Of a stretch of 51,679 bases of DNA, positions 35,978-46,538 are shown piece after piece. The translations under genes and the position numbers were made by a program. Origin of the DNA: an uncultured Clostridia bacterium (lineage in GTDB: Bacteria; Bacillota; Clostridia; Oscillospirales; CAG-272). The first letter of the stretch is position 1. The number at the start of each line of letters is the position of its first letter. The notes below the pieces were generated by a model. It saw only the letters and a program-made list of their open reading frames with translations, had not been told where the DNA came from and did no database searches. Where the stretch lies: contig CAMEON010000008.1 of the NCBI GenBank assembly GCA_945929845.1, positions 1 to 51,679 on the forward strand. The letters run 5' to 3'.

Positions 35978-38935
35978 TCAGATATCGTACTTGGAAAGGA
36001 TCTCGCTGGGGGTCTTCCGCAGGAGCAGCAGGGCTGGCAGAATACCGAAAAGGACAGTAGCGGCAAAAAGGATTACCGCAAGCCCCAGCCCCATCCAGGC
36101 TGGGAAGTAGAAGATACTTGAGAACAGAGGCGCACCGGACAGGTAGGCAATGAACAGGGCAGACAGTCCGTAGCCAATGCCAACCGTCAATATGGTCAGG
36201 AGAGCGGCCTCAATGAAGAATCGGAAGATCAGGTTCTTTTTTGACACACCGATGGCTCGCAGGATGCCCACTTCACGTACCCGCCCCATGAAGGAGGAAC
36301 GCATGATGAAGAAGATGCACAGGCACATGAAAGCGATGATCACAAGGCAGGATACCATCGAGGCCAGAATTTCGGCTATGTGATCCTTCGCCTGCGTATC
36401 AAACATTTTCTCCGGGGTGACCAGGTCATTACCAAAGGCAACAGACAGGTAGGCTTCCGCCGCCTCCGGGTCACTGGCGTGGATGAGCATGTAGTTATGG
36501 TAGTACGGCTCATCCATCCAATCCCATACTTCCTTCATGAAGTAGCCATAACCGATCCGCTCATCCGTCTTTCCGACAGAGGAGAGCAGGGCGATATAAT
36601 CCTGGTCGCTGATCACACAGCTGTAGTTGCGCTGGTTCGTACCATAATGGAAGTAGTCACAGAAGGAATAGTATTCAGACTCGTACTGCTGGTAACGCAT
36701 TTTATACTCGCTGTAAAAATCCTCGCCGTCAAGCGACTCTGCAAAGTCCTTCAGCTCCCCGGTGGTGGGCCAGGCACCCCACATGATGTGATACCTGTAC
36801 GCCATCCACAGGGCGTCCACATCAGTCGTCTCCCCGGGCATCCACTGAGCGGCGGTATTGATATAGGCCAACATATCCTGCTTCTGGCTGATAACCCAGT
36901 AGTCATAGGTGGTATCAAAAGTGTTCAGCATATACTCGTCCAAAAATTCCGGAAGGTACGCAGGTACATACTCAAAGATCCAGGTGCACCAGGAACGGAC
37001 AGGATCTTCATCTGCCAGGTTGTTTGCTGTCACATAGTCTTCGTAGCCCAACAGCTTGACCCCGTGCCGGTCGTAGACGAAATCAGCATACTGTCCGATG
37101 CTGTCATAGTTCTGAACGGTCTGTACCACCTTGAAGTCACGGCCGAAGATCTGAACTGTCTCTCCCTCCTTGATTTCGCTATCAAGGGAGATCAGCTCAC
37201 CCGGGCCGATGGCTTCCGTCCATTCTGACTGCATGGACGCCGGAGTGACAGAAAGCCATCCCGATCCCGAATTCATCAGGGAGTAGTAGGCGCAGTACAG
37301 GTCATTGAAGAAGTAGTATCTGTCCCGTGAGTCCACCACACCTGCAATACGGAGCTGGCCGGCCACAAGGCCGATCAGGTCTTCATAGGAATTGATGTAA
37401 CTGGCGGTGCTGTTTTTTATCAGATCCTCGGCCAAGGCTGTGGTGATCAGAATGTCATAGAGGCTTTCCGGCTGGTTGGTTCCACAGACAAGAGGCAGGC
37501 CACGGGCTACAGACTGACTGACGATGTAACCCTCTGCCTCCAGGGAACCGCTGTCCGCAGTCATGAATCCGGCGGTACGGAAGCTGAGGTTCCTTTTGGC
37601 ATCGTACCGGTAATTGGAAATGATTCCGGCATAATCCATTCCGTCCCGACCCACATGATCCCGGACGAGGGCATTGTAATCATACCCGGCGTCCAGATCC
37701 AACGGCACAAAGAATACCTGCTTGTCGGTCTGATCCTTCAGCTCCACATAGGACTTGATGGCCCGTGAATTGACGGCAGTCATAAATACCAGCACCACCG
37801 CCAGAAGGATCAGGCACACCCGCAGAAAACGCCTACCCTTCTTTTTGCGCTGAGAGTAGGTGTCCCGCCAGGCCATAGTGAAGGCATTTTTCAGGTGGTA
37901 TAGCCGACCGAAGGTCTTTCCCTGCACCGGAGCCAGGACGGACATATCCAATTGCCGCTGATTGCGGACGCCCTCTCCCTCCACAGGGGCAGGCTGGAAG
38001 GTACCCTCCCGAAGCTTCACCTCGGAAGTCTCGTCCAGAATGCGCACGCCGGGGGTCTCGCACTTCAGGTAGAGCTTGCCACCGCAGGAGATCAGCTTGA
38101 TCCGGACAGGCTCTGCGCCCTCATCGACCATCCCATACTTCTCCACGGACAACCCGTCGGTGTGGATCTCTGTCCTTTCCAGCTCTCCCAGGTAAATGTC
38201 GTTCTTATTCCGCTGGACATACCCGGCGGCACCCTGGTTCTCCCGGATGTTGGTGATCTTTCCGTCTACGATCTCGATCACCTGATCGCAGTAGTAGTCC
38301 ACCAGGTTGGCTTCGTGGGTGACAAGCAAAACCAGCCGACTCTTGGAAATTTCCTTGAGAATGTCCATGACCAGGACGGTGTTGTTCTCGTCCAGGTTTC
38401 CGGTAGGCTCGTCAGCCAGGATGATGGCCGGACCCTTGCAGATGGCACGGGCGATGGCGACCCGTTGCTGTTGGCCGCCGGAAAGCGTATCCGGTGTCCT
38501 GCCCTTGTATTTGTCCATCCCCACATTGCGCAGGGAGGACAGCACCCGGCTCCGTATCTCCTCCGGGTCCGTGACCCCGCACAGCAGAAGGGCATCGGCT
38601 ACATTCTCATACACAGTCTCGTTGACATTCAGATTGTAATTCTGAAAAATGTAGCCAATATACTTGTTCCGCACCACATCCGGGTTTGACTCCAGGTCTT
38701 CCCCGAATATCTGGATACTTCCGCTGTTGATCCGATCCAGACCGCCGACGGCGTTGAGCAGGGTGGTCTTGCCGCATCCGCTCCGGCCAAAGATGGCCAC
38801 CATCCCTGTCTCCGGCAGGGACAGGTCGATGTCGTTCATGACATGTATCTCGTTGTTCCGCCCGCGGTTGTAGTACTTGTGGGCGTGACTGATCCGGAGA
38901 ATGCCTTCCCGGCTTGTATTCATGCTGTCACTCAT
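35978..38935 (-). CDS. ABC transporter, fused ATPase and MacB/FtsX-type permease (second subunit)
   Basis: Protein of 985 aa. The N-terminal ATPase domain (about 1-235) has Walker [10 protein letters not shown] (54-62), signature LSGGQQQR and Walker B IILADEP. A linker leads to one membrane helix near 385-400. An extracellular domain of about 440 residues follows, then three helices near the C-terminus ([13 protein letters not shown] and two more), the type VII ABC layout. The ATGA start overlaps the stop of the upstream gene, so the two are coupled and likely form a heterodimer. Such machines export peptides or antibiotics, or act in lipoprotein or cell-wall signalling. The substrate is unknown. 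Confidence 0.9.
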   Translation of the reverse strand: MSDSMNTSREGILRISHAHKYYNRGRNNEIHVMNDIDLSLPETGMVAIFGRSGCGKTTLLNAVGGLDRINSGSIQIFGEDLESNPDVVRNKYIGYIFQNYNLNVNETVYENVADALLLCGVTDPEEIRSRVLSSLRNVGMDKYKGRTPDTLSGGQQQRVAIARAICKGPAIILADEPTGNLDENNTVLVMDILKEISKSRLVLLVTHEANLVDYYCDQVIEIVDGKITNIRENQGAAGYVQRNKNDIYLGELERTEIHTDGLSVEKYGMVDEGAEPVRIKLISCGGKLYLKCETPGVRILDETSEVKLREGTFQPAPVEGEGVRNQRQLDMSVLAPVQGKTFGRLYHLKNAFTMAWRDTYSQRKKKGRRFLRVCLILLAVVLVFMTAVNSRAIKSYVELKDQTDKQVFFVPLDLDAGYDYNALVRDHVGRDGMDYAGIISNYRYDAKRNLSFRTAGFMTADSGSLEAEGYIVSQSVARGLPLVCGTNQPESLYDILITTALAEDLIKNSTASYINSYEDLIGLVAGQLRIAGVVDSRDRYYFFNDLYCAYYSLMNSGSGWLSVTPASMQSEWTEAIGPGELISLDSEIKEGETVQIFGRDFKVVQTVQNYDSIGQYADFVYDRHGVKLLGYEDYVTANNLADEDPVRSWCTWIFEYVPAYLPEFLDEYMLNTFDTTYDYWVISQKQDMLAYINTAAQWMPGETTDVDALWMAYRYHIMWGAWPTTGELKDFAESLDGEDFYSEYKMRYQQYESEYYSFCDYFHYGTNQRNYSCVISDQDYIALLSSVGKTDERIGYGYFMKEVWDWMDEPYYHNYMLIHASDPEAAEAYLSVAFGNDLVTPEKMFDTQAKDHIAEILASMVSCLVIIAFMCLCIFFIMRSSFMGRVREVGILRAIGVSKKNLIFRFFIEAALLTILTVGIGYGLSALFIAYLSGAPLFSSIFYFPAWMGLGLAVILFAATVLFGILPALLLLRKTPSEILSKYDI

Positions 38936-41322
38936 GACTTGTTCCCTCCTTTCAGGGTCTTTTTCACGGATTCATGGAACATCTTCCTGACATAGCGTCC
39001 GGAGAGCTGTACAGCCACAGCGATCAGCACGATGGACAGGAGGATGTAGTCCCCGGTGTGCAGGAAATGGAACATCCCATTGGTTTTGGGGATCAGGAAC
39101 ACCGCCACGCAAGCGGCCGCCGTCACAAGGAAGGCCGGGATCAACGAGATCAGTGTCTGGAAGTAGATACTGGCCTTGACCACCGGGGTGGGAATTCCCA
39201 TGGAGCGCATGATGGCAATATCTCCCCGGGTGGCGTTCATAGCCCGGGAGGAGCACAATCCCAGGAACAGGGAGATGAACACCACAGACAGCACCCAGCC
39301 AAGAGCCTCCATTCCGTAGGTCAGCACCCGCATCAGCTTATCCAGCACATCCTCCTTCACTGTTTCGGTGGAGGGGACAGCCGTATACCCCAGGGCACGC
39401 AGAGCCGCCACCTTTTCCTGGGCTTCCCGGTCATTGTCAAACAGCAGGGTGGCTTGGGTGTAGGACTTGGTGAAATACTGCTCCATCAGGAAATCCACCA
39501 ACACATCCGGTGCCATGATCAGGGTAGAGTCTCCGTAACCGCCCTTCTGAAGGTGCGCTTCGGTGGCAGGATTCAGGGTAAAGGCCATGCGGTACTTATC
39601 CAGAGTGGCAGTGACCGTCTCCTTGCTTCCATAGGAAGGGGCGATCTCCTCTACTGCGTGAACCGTATAGTAATGCCCGCCGTCATACCAGTAATCATAC
39701 TTATAATTGGTAAAGGAACCGCTCAGCGTCACCTGACACTGGGCCTTTCCGGCATCAAAGGGGCCATACTCCTTACCCAGTTCCTTTTCGATCCGTTCCG
39801 CCGTCAGGGAAGGAACGGCGTAAGTGCCCGGCTCCATATGAAAGTCTACCACAAAGGCATCTCCGGACAGGTTGTACATGGTGCCCTTGTTGCCGTATTG
39901 GAAATCCACGCTGGCATTGAACTGCCAGATATACTCCTGGAAAAATGCCAGGGCGGTAGCTGTTTTGTATCCTTTCTCCGTGAAGAACATGGTGGGGGTG
40001 ATCGTATTGTCCACATAATAGGACACGCCGGTGACGGTATAGTCCGCCATGCCGAACATCTTCTCCAGAACGGTAGGCTGGAAGTCGTCTCCGGAGCCGA
40101 ACATTTGCTTCAGGGACAGCGGCACACGGAGGATCATCTCATCTTCTGCTTCCGGATACCGACCTGCATCCAGCTTCACGCTTTCGGCGGGGTAGGAGAA
40201 GTTGAATTCGTAGTAGTCATAGAAGCCTGCTTCCGCATTTTCCATCATGTATTCGACTTCCTGATCCAGCATGTAGTCATAGCGGATGGAATCGGACGCA
40301 CCCACATCCTGCGCCAGCTTTTGCAATTCCTCCTCCGTGATGATCCCGCCATCGGTGCGAACGATGACAACCCGCCCATCCATATGGGTGAACATGTAGT
40401 TCTTATCGAACAGCATACTGGCATCAGCGGACAGGGAGGTGACGGCTGTCAGGATCAGGGCCACCAATGTCATGAGAATGCAAAGGAATACAGACAGCTT
40501 GGGCGTGGCGGTAAATCGTACCCGGCCCAGCATGGCCGCATTGCAAATAGTATCGAGGTGCTGTTTCTTTCCGCTGCCGCTGGCATGGGTGTCCGGATCA
40601 TTGTCCTGCGGCCTCCATTCCGGTACCGGAGAGGGCGGTGTGATCACCTGATCCGCCTCCACTGCACCGTCAAAGATCCGGATATGCCGGGTGGCGCAGG
40701 CTTCCACCTGCTCGAAATTGTGGGTGACGACGATGACCAGCTTATCCCGGGACACCTCCCGGAGAAGCTCGATGATCTCGGCGGAGGTCTGACTGTCCAG
40801 GTTCCCGGTGGGCTCGTCGGCCAGGATCACCGGGCTGTCCTTGGCCAGGGCCCGGGCGATGACAGTCCGTTGCTTCTGCCCGCCGGACAGCTTGCTGCCC
40901 TTGTGCCGGACAAAGTTCTCCAGCCCCACACGGCGGATCAGCTCCATGGCCTTTTCCCGCCGCTGTCTGGGATCCCGGATGTTCATGAGAGCCAGCTCCA
41001 CATTCTGAAGCACCGTGAAGCTCTCAATGATGTTGTACTCCTGGAATATGAAGGATATGTACTTTTTCCGGTACTCCTCCCAGTCCTTCTGCATGTAGTG
41101 GGAGGTCGGTTCCCCTTCTATGTACAGCTCGCCTTCCTCGTAGGTGTCCATTCCGCTGATCACATTCAGCAGGGTGGATTTACCCGAACCGGAGGCACCG
41201 GTGATGGCTACGAACTCCCCCCGGGAAAAGGCCAGATTAACCCCCCGTATACCCACAGCCACATTCCCCTCAGAAACATAGATCTTCCCTATGTTCTTCA
41301 GCTCTATGAACGGTTTTGGCAT
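38932..41322 (-). CDS. ABC transporter, fused ATPase and MacB/FtsX-type permease (first subunit)
   Basis: Protein of 796 aa. ATPase motifs are Walker [10 protein letters not shown], signature LSGGQKQR and Walker B VILADEP in about residues 1-230. A membrane helix near 290-310 precedes an extracellular region of about 340 residues. Three C-terminal helices follow. ATG 41322 is chosen because GAGGAG lies just upstream and the ATPase domain starts right after. An upstream ATG at 41400 lies inside the promoter. It is the first gene of the two-gene operon. Confidence 0.9.
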   Translation of the reverse strand: MPKPFIELKNIGKIYVSEGNVAVGIRGVNLAFSRGEFVAITGASGSGKSTLLNVISGMDTYEEGELYIEGEPTSHYMQKDWEEYRKKYISFIFQEYNIIESFTVLQNVELALMNIRDPRQRREKAMELIRRVGLENFVRHKGSKLSGGQKQRTVIARALAKDSPVILADEPTGNLDSQTSAEIIELLREVSRDKLVIVVTHNFEQVEACATRHIRIFDGAVEADQVITPPSPVPEWRPQDNDPDTHASGSGKKQHLDTICNAAMLGRVRFTATPKLSVFLCILMTLVALILTAVTSLSADASMLFDKNYMFTHMDGRVVIVRTDGGIITEEELQKLAQDVGASDSIRYDYMLDQEVEYMMENAEAGFYDYYEFNFSYPAESVKLDAGRYPEAEDEMILRVPLSLKQMFGSGDDFQPTVLEKMFGMADYTVTGVSYYVDNTITPTMFFTEKGYKTATALAFFQEYIWQFNASVDFQYGNKGTMYNLSGDAFVVDFHMEPGTYAVPSLTAERIEKELGKEYGPFDAGKAQCQVTLSGSFTNYKYDYWYDGGHYYTVHAVEEIAPSYGSKETVTATLDKYRMAFTLNPATEAHLQKGGYGDSTLIMAPDVLVDFLMEQYFTKSYTQATLLFDNDREAQEKVAALRALGYTAVPSTETVKEDVLDKLMRVLTYGMEALGWVLSVVFISLFLGLCSSRAMNATRGDIAIMRSMGIPTPVVKASIYFQTLISLIPAFLVTAAACVAVFLIPKTNGMFHFLHTGDYILLSIVLIAVAVQLSGRYVRKMFHESVKKTLKGGNKS

Positions 41323-41371
41323 GTTTTCTCCTCTCGTCAATGATTTTTTCGCCGCTCGGCGGCTTTGGTTC

Positions 41372-41400
41372 ATTATAGCATACTTCTCCTGAAAAGACAA
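41372..41400 (-). promoter_or_regulatory. Sigma-A promoter of the ABC transporter operon
   Basis: Minus-strand TTGTCT (41400-41395), 17-base spacer, TATAAT (41377-41372) with extended TGC. The nearby MITE-like element begins about 26 bases further upstream. Confidence 0.8.
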
Positions 41401-41425
41401 GAGCTTTTACGGAGTTAAAGAAATA

Positions 41426-41588
41426 TTAAGGAACCGCTGATTGAATGAGGTGGTACAGATTCGGTACAGTTTTTTTTCGACTGCGACTGCGATTGCGAAA
41501 AACGCAAGATGTACTGGATGTACATCCAGTATTTCGGTAAGAAGCAGGCGGGGAAGATGTGCCGCCGAATCAATCAGCGGTTCCTTAA
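41426..41588. mobile_element. MITE-like element, 163 bp, with perfect 19-bp terminal inverted repeats
   Basis: The ends TTAAGGAACCGCTGATTGA (41426-41444) and its exact complement (41570-41588) bound a non-coding 125-base core. A second copy of one end is at 1-56. The core contains a perfect 20-base palindrome (41512-41531). No transposase is encoded, so movement would need an enzyme in trans. I see no certain target duplication; the flanks share only ATA-like bases. Confidence 0.85.
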
Positions 41589-41623
41589 GATATAAGTGTC
41601 ATCGCTCCGTCTCCATCCGGATA

Positions 41624-42193
41624 TTATTCACGATACGAACGGTCGTCGAAAAGATAGTTGACATTCCCGGAAAGTAGGGCCGTCACTCCTCGATAGATGT
41701 TCTCCGGCCGCCCACGGAACTGATCCTCCATCTGCCTGGCTCTCGCCTCACTGTCCACCCACAGTCTGACCGATAGCAGGGTGCGTTGCTTCTCGGTCAT
41801 GGTACAACAGAAAGCAAAGCCCCCGGTGGGGTCTTTTTCCGTATGGCAGGACACCCTGACCCCCCGCCGCCGGAAATCAAGGAACCGGAGGGCGCAGGCC
41901 AGGGCTTCCTCCAGGATGGAGGGGAGCAGGTCGCCCTGCATGGTCTCCACCACACAGGCCCCCTTATCCGTGACCCGGTAGCAGGGATCCCCGTCCCGGT
42001 TGACCGTCGCCTCCTCCAGCAGGCCATCGTCCAGCATCTCATGGAAGCTCTCTGCAAAGTCCAGGTAGGCCACAAAATCCGTCTGCATCACGACTTCATT
42101 CACGGTGATAAAGTCCATGGGGTACCCCACATTCTGCATAAGGTACAGGACAAATATCTTGACATTCTTTTTATTTCCAATCGGCGAGCTCAT
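41624..42193 (-). CDS. DUF4364 family protein (winged-helix regulator-like)
   Basis: Protein of 189 aa matching DUF4364, a Clostridia family. The N-terminal half reads like a winged-helix domain (KIFVLYLMQNVGYPMDFITVNEVV, YRVTDKGACVVETM). The C-terminal half is an alpha/beta domain of unknown role. CCTCC on the plus strand at 42203-42207 marks its GGAGG ribosome site. It diverges from hom. Confidence 0.82.
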   Translation of the reverse strand: MSSPIGNKKNVKIFVLYLMQNVGYPMDFITVNEVVMQTDFVAYLDFAESFHEMLDDGLLEEATVNRDGDPCYRVTDKGACVVETMQGDLLPSILEEALACALRFLDFRRRGVRVSCHTEKDPTGGFAFCCTMTEKQRTLLSVRLWVDSEARARQMEDQFRGRPENIYRGVTALLSGNVNYLFDDRSYRE

Positions 42194-42228
42194 AGCCGCA
42201 TACCTCCGATCCGGGTTTCTATGCCCAT

Positions 42229-42257
42229 ATCATACCACACACAAAGCGGTTTTGCAA
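42229..42257 (-). promoter_or_regulatory. Sigma-A promoter of the DUF4364 gene
   Basis: Minus-strand TTGCAA (42257-42252), 17-base spacer, TATGAT (42234-42229) with extended TGG. Confidence 0.75.
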
Positions 42258-42331
42258 GGGGAAAAATGAAATTGACATGCTCCCCGGATCAATGGAAAAT
42301 GTGAAAACTTTCACTTTTCTTCGCAGACCGA

Positions 42332-42360
42332 TTGCTTTTTTTCTGATTTTATGGTATGAT
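42332..42360 (+). promoter_or_regulatory. Sigma-A promoter of hom
   Basis: TTGCTT (42332-42337), 17-base spacer, TATGAT (42355-42360) with extended TGG, the same -10 form as the divergent DUF4364 promoter. Confidence 0.75.
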
Positions 42361-42391
42361 ATAGAGCAGAAAGTACGAAAGGACACGAACC

Positions 42392-43606
42392 ATGATATAT
42401 GCAGCACTTCTCGGCCTAGGTGTGGTAGGCAGCGGTACAGCCGAGGTACTTACCAAGAACAAGAAACTCATTGAAAAGAAAGTCGGCGACAGGGTGGAGA
42501 TCAAGTACATTCTGGATCTGCGGGATTTCCCGGACAGCCCCTTCGGCACTCTGGTCGTCCATGACTTTTCCTGTATTCTGAACGACCCCCAGGTCACGGT
42601 GGTAGCGGAGATGATGGGTGGTGCCCATCCGGCCTATGATTTTACCAAGTCCTGCCTGCTGGCAGGAAAGAGCGTGGTGACTTCCAACAAGGAGGTCGTA
42701 GCCACCTATGGCACCGAGCTTCTGCGCATAGCCGCAGAGCATGGTGCGGCTTACCTGTTTGAAGCCAGCGTAGGCGGTGGCATCCCCATCATCCGGCCTC
42801 TCAGGGAGGATCTGGCTCCCAACCATGTCAGTGCCATCAGCGGCATACTCAACGGTACCACCAACTATATCCTTACCCAGATGGAAACGGAGGGAACCCC
42901 GTTTGATGAAGCCCTGAAGCAAGCCCAAAGCAAGGGGTACGCCGAGCGCAATCCTTCCGCTGACATCGACGGGCTTGACGCCGCCCGGAAAGCTGTCATC
43001 CTGGCCGCCATGGCCTTCGGCAAGCGGCTGGATCCCAACGCCATCCCCTGTGAGGGGATCACCACCATCACCGCAGAGGACACGGCTCTGGCTCGCTCCA
43101 TGGGCTACTCTATCAAGCTGATTGCGCATACTGAGCAGGCGGACGGGAAGATCCTCGCCATGGTCTCTCCCCGATTGGTTCCCCTGTCCAATCCCCTGGG
43201 CGGCATCAACGGCGTGTTCAATGGCATTCTGGTGACGGCAGACATGGTGGGACAGGTGATGTTCTACGGCCCCGGTGCCGGGAAACTGCCCACCGCCAGT
43301 GCCGTGGTGTCCGACATGATCGACATCATGGAGCACTCGCCCAGCGGCATTCATGCCCCGGTGTGGACAGATGCCGATGAGGCGGATGTATTTGAATTTC
43401 CCGGGTATACCTGCGCCCGTCTGCTGGTCTTCCAGGCCACGGCCTCAGCTCTGGATACCCTGACCGCACGATTTGGCTCCCTGCACAGCCTGCAACTGGC
43501 ACCGGGCCGTCTCTCCTTCGTGACTGACCCCCTGTCTGAGGCTGACACGGATCAACGCATCAGCGACTGCGGCCTTCCCCTGGTCAGCCGGATACGGTTG
43601 CTGTAA
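42392..43606 (+). CDS. hom: Homoserine dehydrogenase
   Basis: Protein of 404 aa catalysing NAD(P)-dependent reduction of aspartate semialdehyde to homoserine, the branch to threonine and methionine. The Rossmann loop GLGVVGSGTAEVL (8-20), TSNKEVVATYG, ASVGGGIPIIRPLRE and GILNGTTNYILTQM with NPSADIDGLDAARKAVILA are conserved. The last 75 residues resemble an ACT regulatory domain (LLVFQATASALDTLTARF). AAAGGA precedes the ATG. No thrB or thrC is in the window. Confidence 0.96.
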   Translation: MIYAALLGLGVVGSGTAEVLTKNKKLIEKKVGDRVEIKYILDLRDFPDSPFGTLVVHDFSCILNDPQVTVVAEMMGGAHPAYDFTKSCLLAGKSVVTSNKEVVATYGTELLRIAAEHGAAYLFEASVGGGIPIIRPLREDLAPNHVSAISGILNGTTNYILTQMETEGTPFDEALKQAQSKGYAERNPSADIDGLDAARKAVILAAMAFGKRLDPNAIPCEGITTITAEDTALARSMGYSIKLIAHTEQADGKILAMVSPRLVPLSNPLGGINGVFNGILVTADMVGQVMFYGPGAGKLPTASAVVSDMIDIMEHSPSGIHAPVWTDADEADVFEFPGYTCARLLVFQATASALDTLTARFGSLHSLQLAPGRLSFVTDPLSEADTDQRISDCGLPLVSRIRLL

Positions 43607-43644
43607 GGTTTTGGATCGCTGAAAATGGAAAGGAAACATGGCGC

Positions 43645-44472
43645 ATGAAAAAGAAAGGCAAGCGGAGCGGGAACCGGGGCTGTATGTTTCTGGTCTTCGG
43701 CACCCTGTGCGTGCTGGTCGGCATGATGATCTATATCTTTCTGGTGGGGCGGCTCACCTCGTTGGTCATAGAAGCGAGGTACGGGGGGCAGGCTTCTTAC
43801 GCCATCATGACGGCTCAATTACCCTGCATCCTTGTCGCTTTTCTGCTGATGGAGGCCGTGCTGATCCTGCAATACCTGCCCTCCGAGGAGGAGTATCAGG
43901 AGAAGCTGAAGGATCGGTCACAGCCTGTAGGTAAACCGAAGAAACACATTCTCGGCACCCGCAAGGTCACCAATATCATCAGTTTGGTTCTGCTCCTTTG
44001 TCTTCCCCTATGCGGGGCGATCTCGATCAACACCTATCGGCTTGTGAGCGAGGACGGTATGACAGAGCATTGTTTTGTTGATCAGTCCGTGTACACCTGG
44101 GAGAATGTACAGTCCTACCGGGTAGACTGTGACAGCGACAAGGGCCTGTCCGTCACTTTCACTATGGAGGACGGCAAGCAGCTTGAGATCCTGCAAGGCA
44201 CCGTGTCGGACACGCAAGCCTTCGCCAACGCATACAGCTCCACCACCGCCTTCGCCGCTCACATGGGAGAGAGACTGGACAGTCTTCAGATTCCCCGCAA
44301 TGTATCTCACATGGAGCGGGCTGTAAAATTCTACCGTGACAACTACCCGACTCTGTGGCCGTATGTCAAAGCCCTGACCGGGTATGAGGAGATAGACCCC
44401 TGGGAGGATGAGCTGGCCCCGGAGAGCCAGACCGGGGAGGTCAGTCAGGAGCACACCTCCGACATCCCCTGA
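43645..44472 (+). CDS. Hypothetical membrane protein with three predicted helices
   Basis: Protein of 275 aa that I do not recognise. It has a basic N-terminus and helices near 13-37, 55-77 and 108-128. An extracytoplasmic or cytoplasmic C-terminal domain of about 145 residues follows. It starts 38 bases after hom, so it is probably cotranscribed, and the terminator behind it closes the unit. GGAAA upstream offers a weak ribosome site. Confidence 0.75.
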   Translation: MKKKGKRSGNRGCMFLVFGTLCVLVGMMIYIFLVGRLTSLVIEARYGGQASYAIMTAQLPCILVAFLLMEAVLILQYLPSEEEYQEKLKDRSQPVGKPKKHILGTRKVTNIISLVLLLCLPLCGAISINTYRLVSEDGMTEHCFVDQSVYTWENVQSYRVDCDSDKGLSVTFTMEDGKQLEILQGTVSDTQAFANAYSSTTAFAAHMGERLDSLQIPRNVSHMERAVKFYRDNYPTLWPYVKALTGYEEIDPWEDELAPESQTGEVSQEHTSDIP

Positions 44473-44498
44473 TAACCACTTGACACTTCCCCTTCTTG

Positions 44499-44524
44499 AA
44501 GCCACCCGCCGGGGTGGCTTTTTT
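44499..44524 (+). terminator. Terminator after the hom unit
   Basis: GCCACCC (44501-44507) pairs with GGGTGGC (44512-44518) over a 4-base loop, with TTTTTT after it. Confidence 0.9.
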
Positions 44525-44560
44525 CCTGCCGGAAAACCCCCGGCAATTCTTCACCTTCCA

Positions 44561-44590
44561 ATCATGTTCGCCCGCCTCGCCCCATATACT
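44561..44590 (+). promoter_or_regulatory. Sigma-E-type promoter of the spoIIIA operon
   Basis: TCATGTT (44562-44568), a 14-base spacer and CATATACT (44583-44590) resemble the mother-cell sigma-E consensus (kmATATT, N13-14, CATACAnT). Expected start is near 44597, about 37 bases before spoIIIAA. The spoIIIA operon of Bacillus is sigma-E dependent. Confidence 0.6.
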
Positions 44591-44633
44591 TGAGTGTGCG
44601 TGCAGGTGCCACGCAAAGGAAGGAGCGTGACCT

Positions 44634-45734
44634 ATGGCTTCCCCACCCCGTTTCACCTGGCCGGAACAATGCGATATAAAGCCCGCGTCCCCGGTCTCTT
44701 CCCTGCCGCCGTCCTTTCCTGCCAGCCCAACGGCCACCGGAAAAAACACGCCGGCTATGCAGGAAGCCCAGCCCCTCCTCCCCCGCATCCTGACTGACCG
44801 CCTTCCTCCCGCACTCACAGCTACCCTCTCTCAGCGAATGGCGGAATGCGTGGAACGCATATACCACGAAGCGAAAGGGGGCACCAGGATAGTGTGTTCC
44901 CTTGCCTGTACGGTGGAGGAGATCCGCCTGCGGGCCGGACGGTACACTTCCCTGACTGTAGGCGGCCGGAATATCATGACCGACCTGCTCCTTGATGCCT
45001 CGGCCCTGTCGGATATTCTTTCGGATCTTTGCGGTGGCTCCCTGTACGCATACAGTCAGGACATCGCCCAAGGCTTTCTCACCCTGCCCGGCGGGGTACG
45101 GGTGGGCGTGGCCGGGCGGGCGGTATGTGAGGACGGCAAAGTGATCGGTGTCCGGGATCTGACCGGATTGTGCATCCGGCTTCCTCACCGGCATGGCGTT
45201 GTGGGTGCCTCCCTTTGCCGGATGCTTCGTGAACAGTCAACCGGTGAAGGATGCGCCCGGGGACTGCTGGTCTATGGGCCACCGGGAGTGGGCAAGACCA
45301 CCCTTCTCCGTGGGATGGCGGTCTGCCTTTCCTCCCCACCGGAGCCATTGCGCACGGTTCTGATCGACACCCGGGAGGAGCTTTGCTTTGAGACCGAGGC
45401 TCCGGGGCTGTGCCTGGACATCCTGTCCGGATACCCCCGTGCCCTGGGGGTGGAGATCGCCACCCGCACCATGGGAGCGCAGGTCCTTCTGTGCGATGAC
45501 GTGGGGGACTGCGACGAAGCCATGGCCTTGATATCCGCTCATCATGGCGGTGTGCCCTTTGTTGCTTCCGCCCACGGGGGAAGCTGTGACGAACTGCTCC
45601 GGCGCACCGGACTGCGCCTTTTGCACGAAGCCCGGCTGTTTTTCGCTTATGTGGGTCTTTCCCGTGACGGAGCAGGTGGCTTCCGTTATCAGATCACAAG
45701 CTGGGAGGACGCAGACCGGGGCTGTCCCCTGTGA
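44634..45734 (+). CDS. spoIIIAA: Stage III sporulation ATPase SpoIIIAA
   Basis: Protein of 366 aa, a secretion-type AAA ATPase that would power the mother-cell side of the SpoIIIA-SpoIIQ channel. Walker A GPPGVGKTT is at 215-223 and the Walker B-like VLLCDDVGD near 285. LRAGRYTSLTV and LPGGVRVGVAGRAV are family-typical. The first 50 residues are a Pro/Ser/Thr-rich extension not usual in the family (about 310 aa). AAGGAAGG before ATG 44634 still supports this start. It opens the eight-gene operon. Confidence 0.93.
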   Translation: MASPPRFTWPEQCDIKPASPVSSLPPSFPASPTATGKNTPAMQEAQPLLPRILTDRLPPALTATLSQRMAECVERIYHEAKGGTRIVCSLACTVEEIRLRAGRYTSLTVGGRNIMTDLLLDASALSDILSDLCGGSLYAYSQDIAQGFLTLPGGVRVGVAGRAVCEDGKVIGVRDLTGLCIRLPHRHGVVGASLCRMLREQSTGEGCARGLLVYGPPGVGKTTLLRGMAVCLSSPPEPLRTVLIDTREELCFETEAPGLCLDILSGYPRALGVEIATRTMGAQVLLCDDVGDCDEAMALISAHHGGVPFVASAHGGSCDELLRRTGLRLLHEARLFFAYVGLSRDGAGGFRYQITSWEDADRGCPL

Positions 45735-45798
45735 CCGCACAGGAGGTCACTATGTGTCAGCACTCCAGCAATCGGTCACTTTTCCGGAGGGTAAGCAT

Positions 45799-46302
45799 AT
45801 GGTATACAAGATCATCGGTTCCCTGCTCCTGGCCGGAGCGGGCGGCTACCTTGCAATGATGCTGTCCCGGTTCGAGCGGCGGCGGCTTCTGGTGCTGGAT
45901 GGGTACCTGTCCCTGATCCGCTGTATCAAAGGGCAGATTGACTGCTTTTCCATGCCGCTGGAGGATATTCTGGCGGGCATAGACCCCTCTGTGCTGTCCG
46001 CCTGCCGGGGGGAGGATGCGCCGGATGAACGGTATCCATCGCCCCGCCCCGTGCCTACCCTGCCCCGTCTGCTGGATGACAGCCGGAGTTACCTGGGCCG
46101 TGAATCCGAGCGGCTACTCTCCTCCTTTGCGGGGGAGCTGGGGCGCACCCACCGGGCGGAGCAGGTCAGCCGGTGCGACTACTACCTGTCTGCGCTGGGA
46201 GAGGAACGCCGCCGTCTGGCTGACGCACTGCCCGGACGACTGCGCACCGGCAGTACGCTTTGCATCACCTGCGCACTGGCTATGGCTGTGCTCCTCTGGT
46301 AA
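45799..46302 (+). CDS. spoIIIAB: Stage III sporulation protein SpoIIIAB
   Basis: Protein of 167 aa, close to the Bacillus length. An N-terminal membrane helix (residues 3-22), RRRLLVLDGYLSLIRCIKGQIDCFSMPLEDIL and a C-terminal helix (LCITCALAMAVLLW) match the GspF-like SpoIIIAB family, a channel platform component. GGAGG eight bases before ATG 45799 fixes the start; a longer open frame overlaps spoIIIAA. Confidence 0.92.
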   Translation: MVYKIIGSLLLAGAGGYLAMMLSRFERRRLLVLDGYLSLIRCIKGQIDCFSMPLEDILAGIDPSVLSACRGEDAPDERYPSPRPVPTLPRLLDDSRSYLGRESERLLSSFAGELGRTHRAEQVSRCDYYLSALGEERRRLADALPGRLRTGSTLCITCALAMAVLLW

Positions 46303-46341
46303 CCCGGAGGCCGACCAAACACAAAAGATAGAGGGAATGTC

Positions 46342-46536
46342 ATGGACATCAGTCTTATCCTCAAGGTGGCCGGGGTGGGCATTCTTGTCTCGGTCGCTTG
46401 TCAACTGCTGACCAAAGCCGGACGGGACGAGCAATCCATGCTGGTCACGCTGGCCGGGATCGTGGTGGTGCTTCTTTTGCTCATTGAACAGATCGCTTCC
46501 CTGTTCGAGCTTATCTGCACGGTGTTCGGTTTCTGA
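46342..46536 (+). CDS. spoIIIAC: Stage III sporulation protein SpoIIIAC
   Basis: Protein of 64 aa with two membrane helices joined by a short loop containing the family-typical AGRDEQ segment. Its place and size between AB and AD match the Bacillus operon. GAGGGA precedes the ATG. Confidence 0.93.
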   Translation: MDISLILKVAGVGILVSVACQLLTKAGRDEQSMLVTLAGIVVVLLLLIEQIASLFELICTVFGF

Positions 46537-46538
46537 CC

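Noticed and set aside
38974..41343. Open frame of 789 codons on the plus strand
   Set aside because: Antisense shadow of the first ABC subunit, which has intact Walker and signature motifs.
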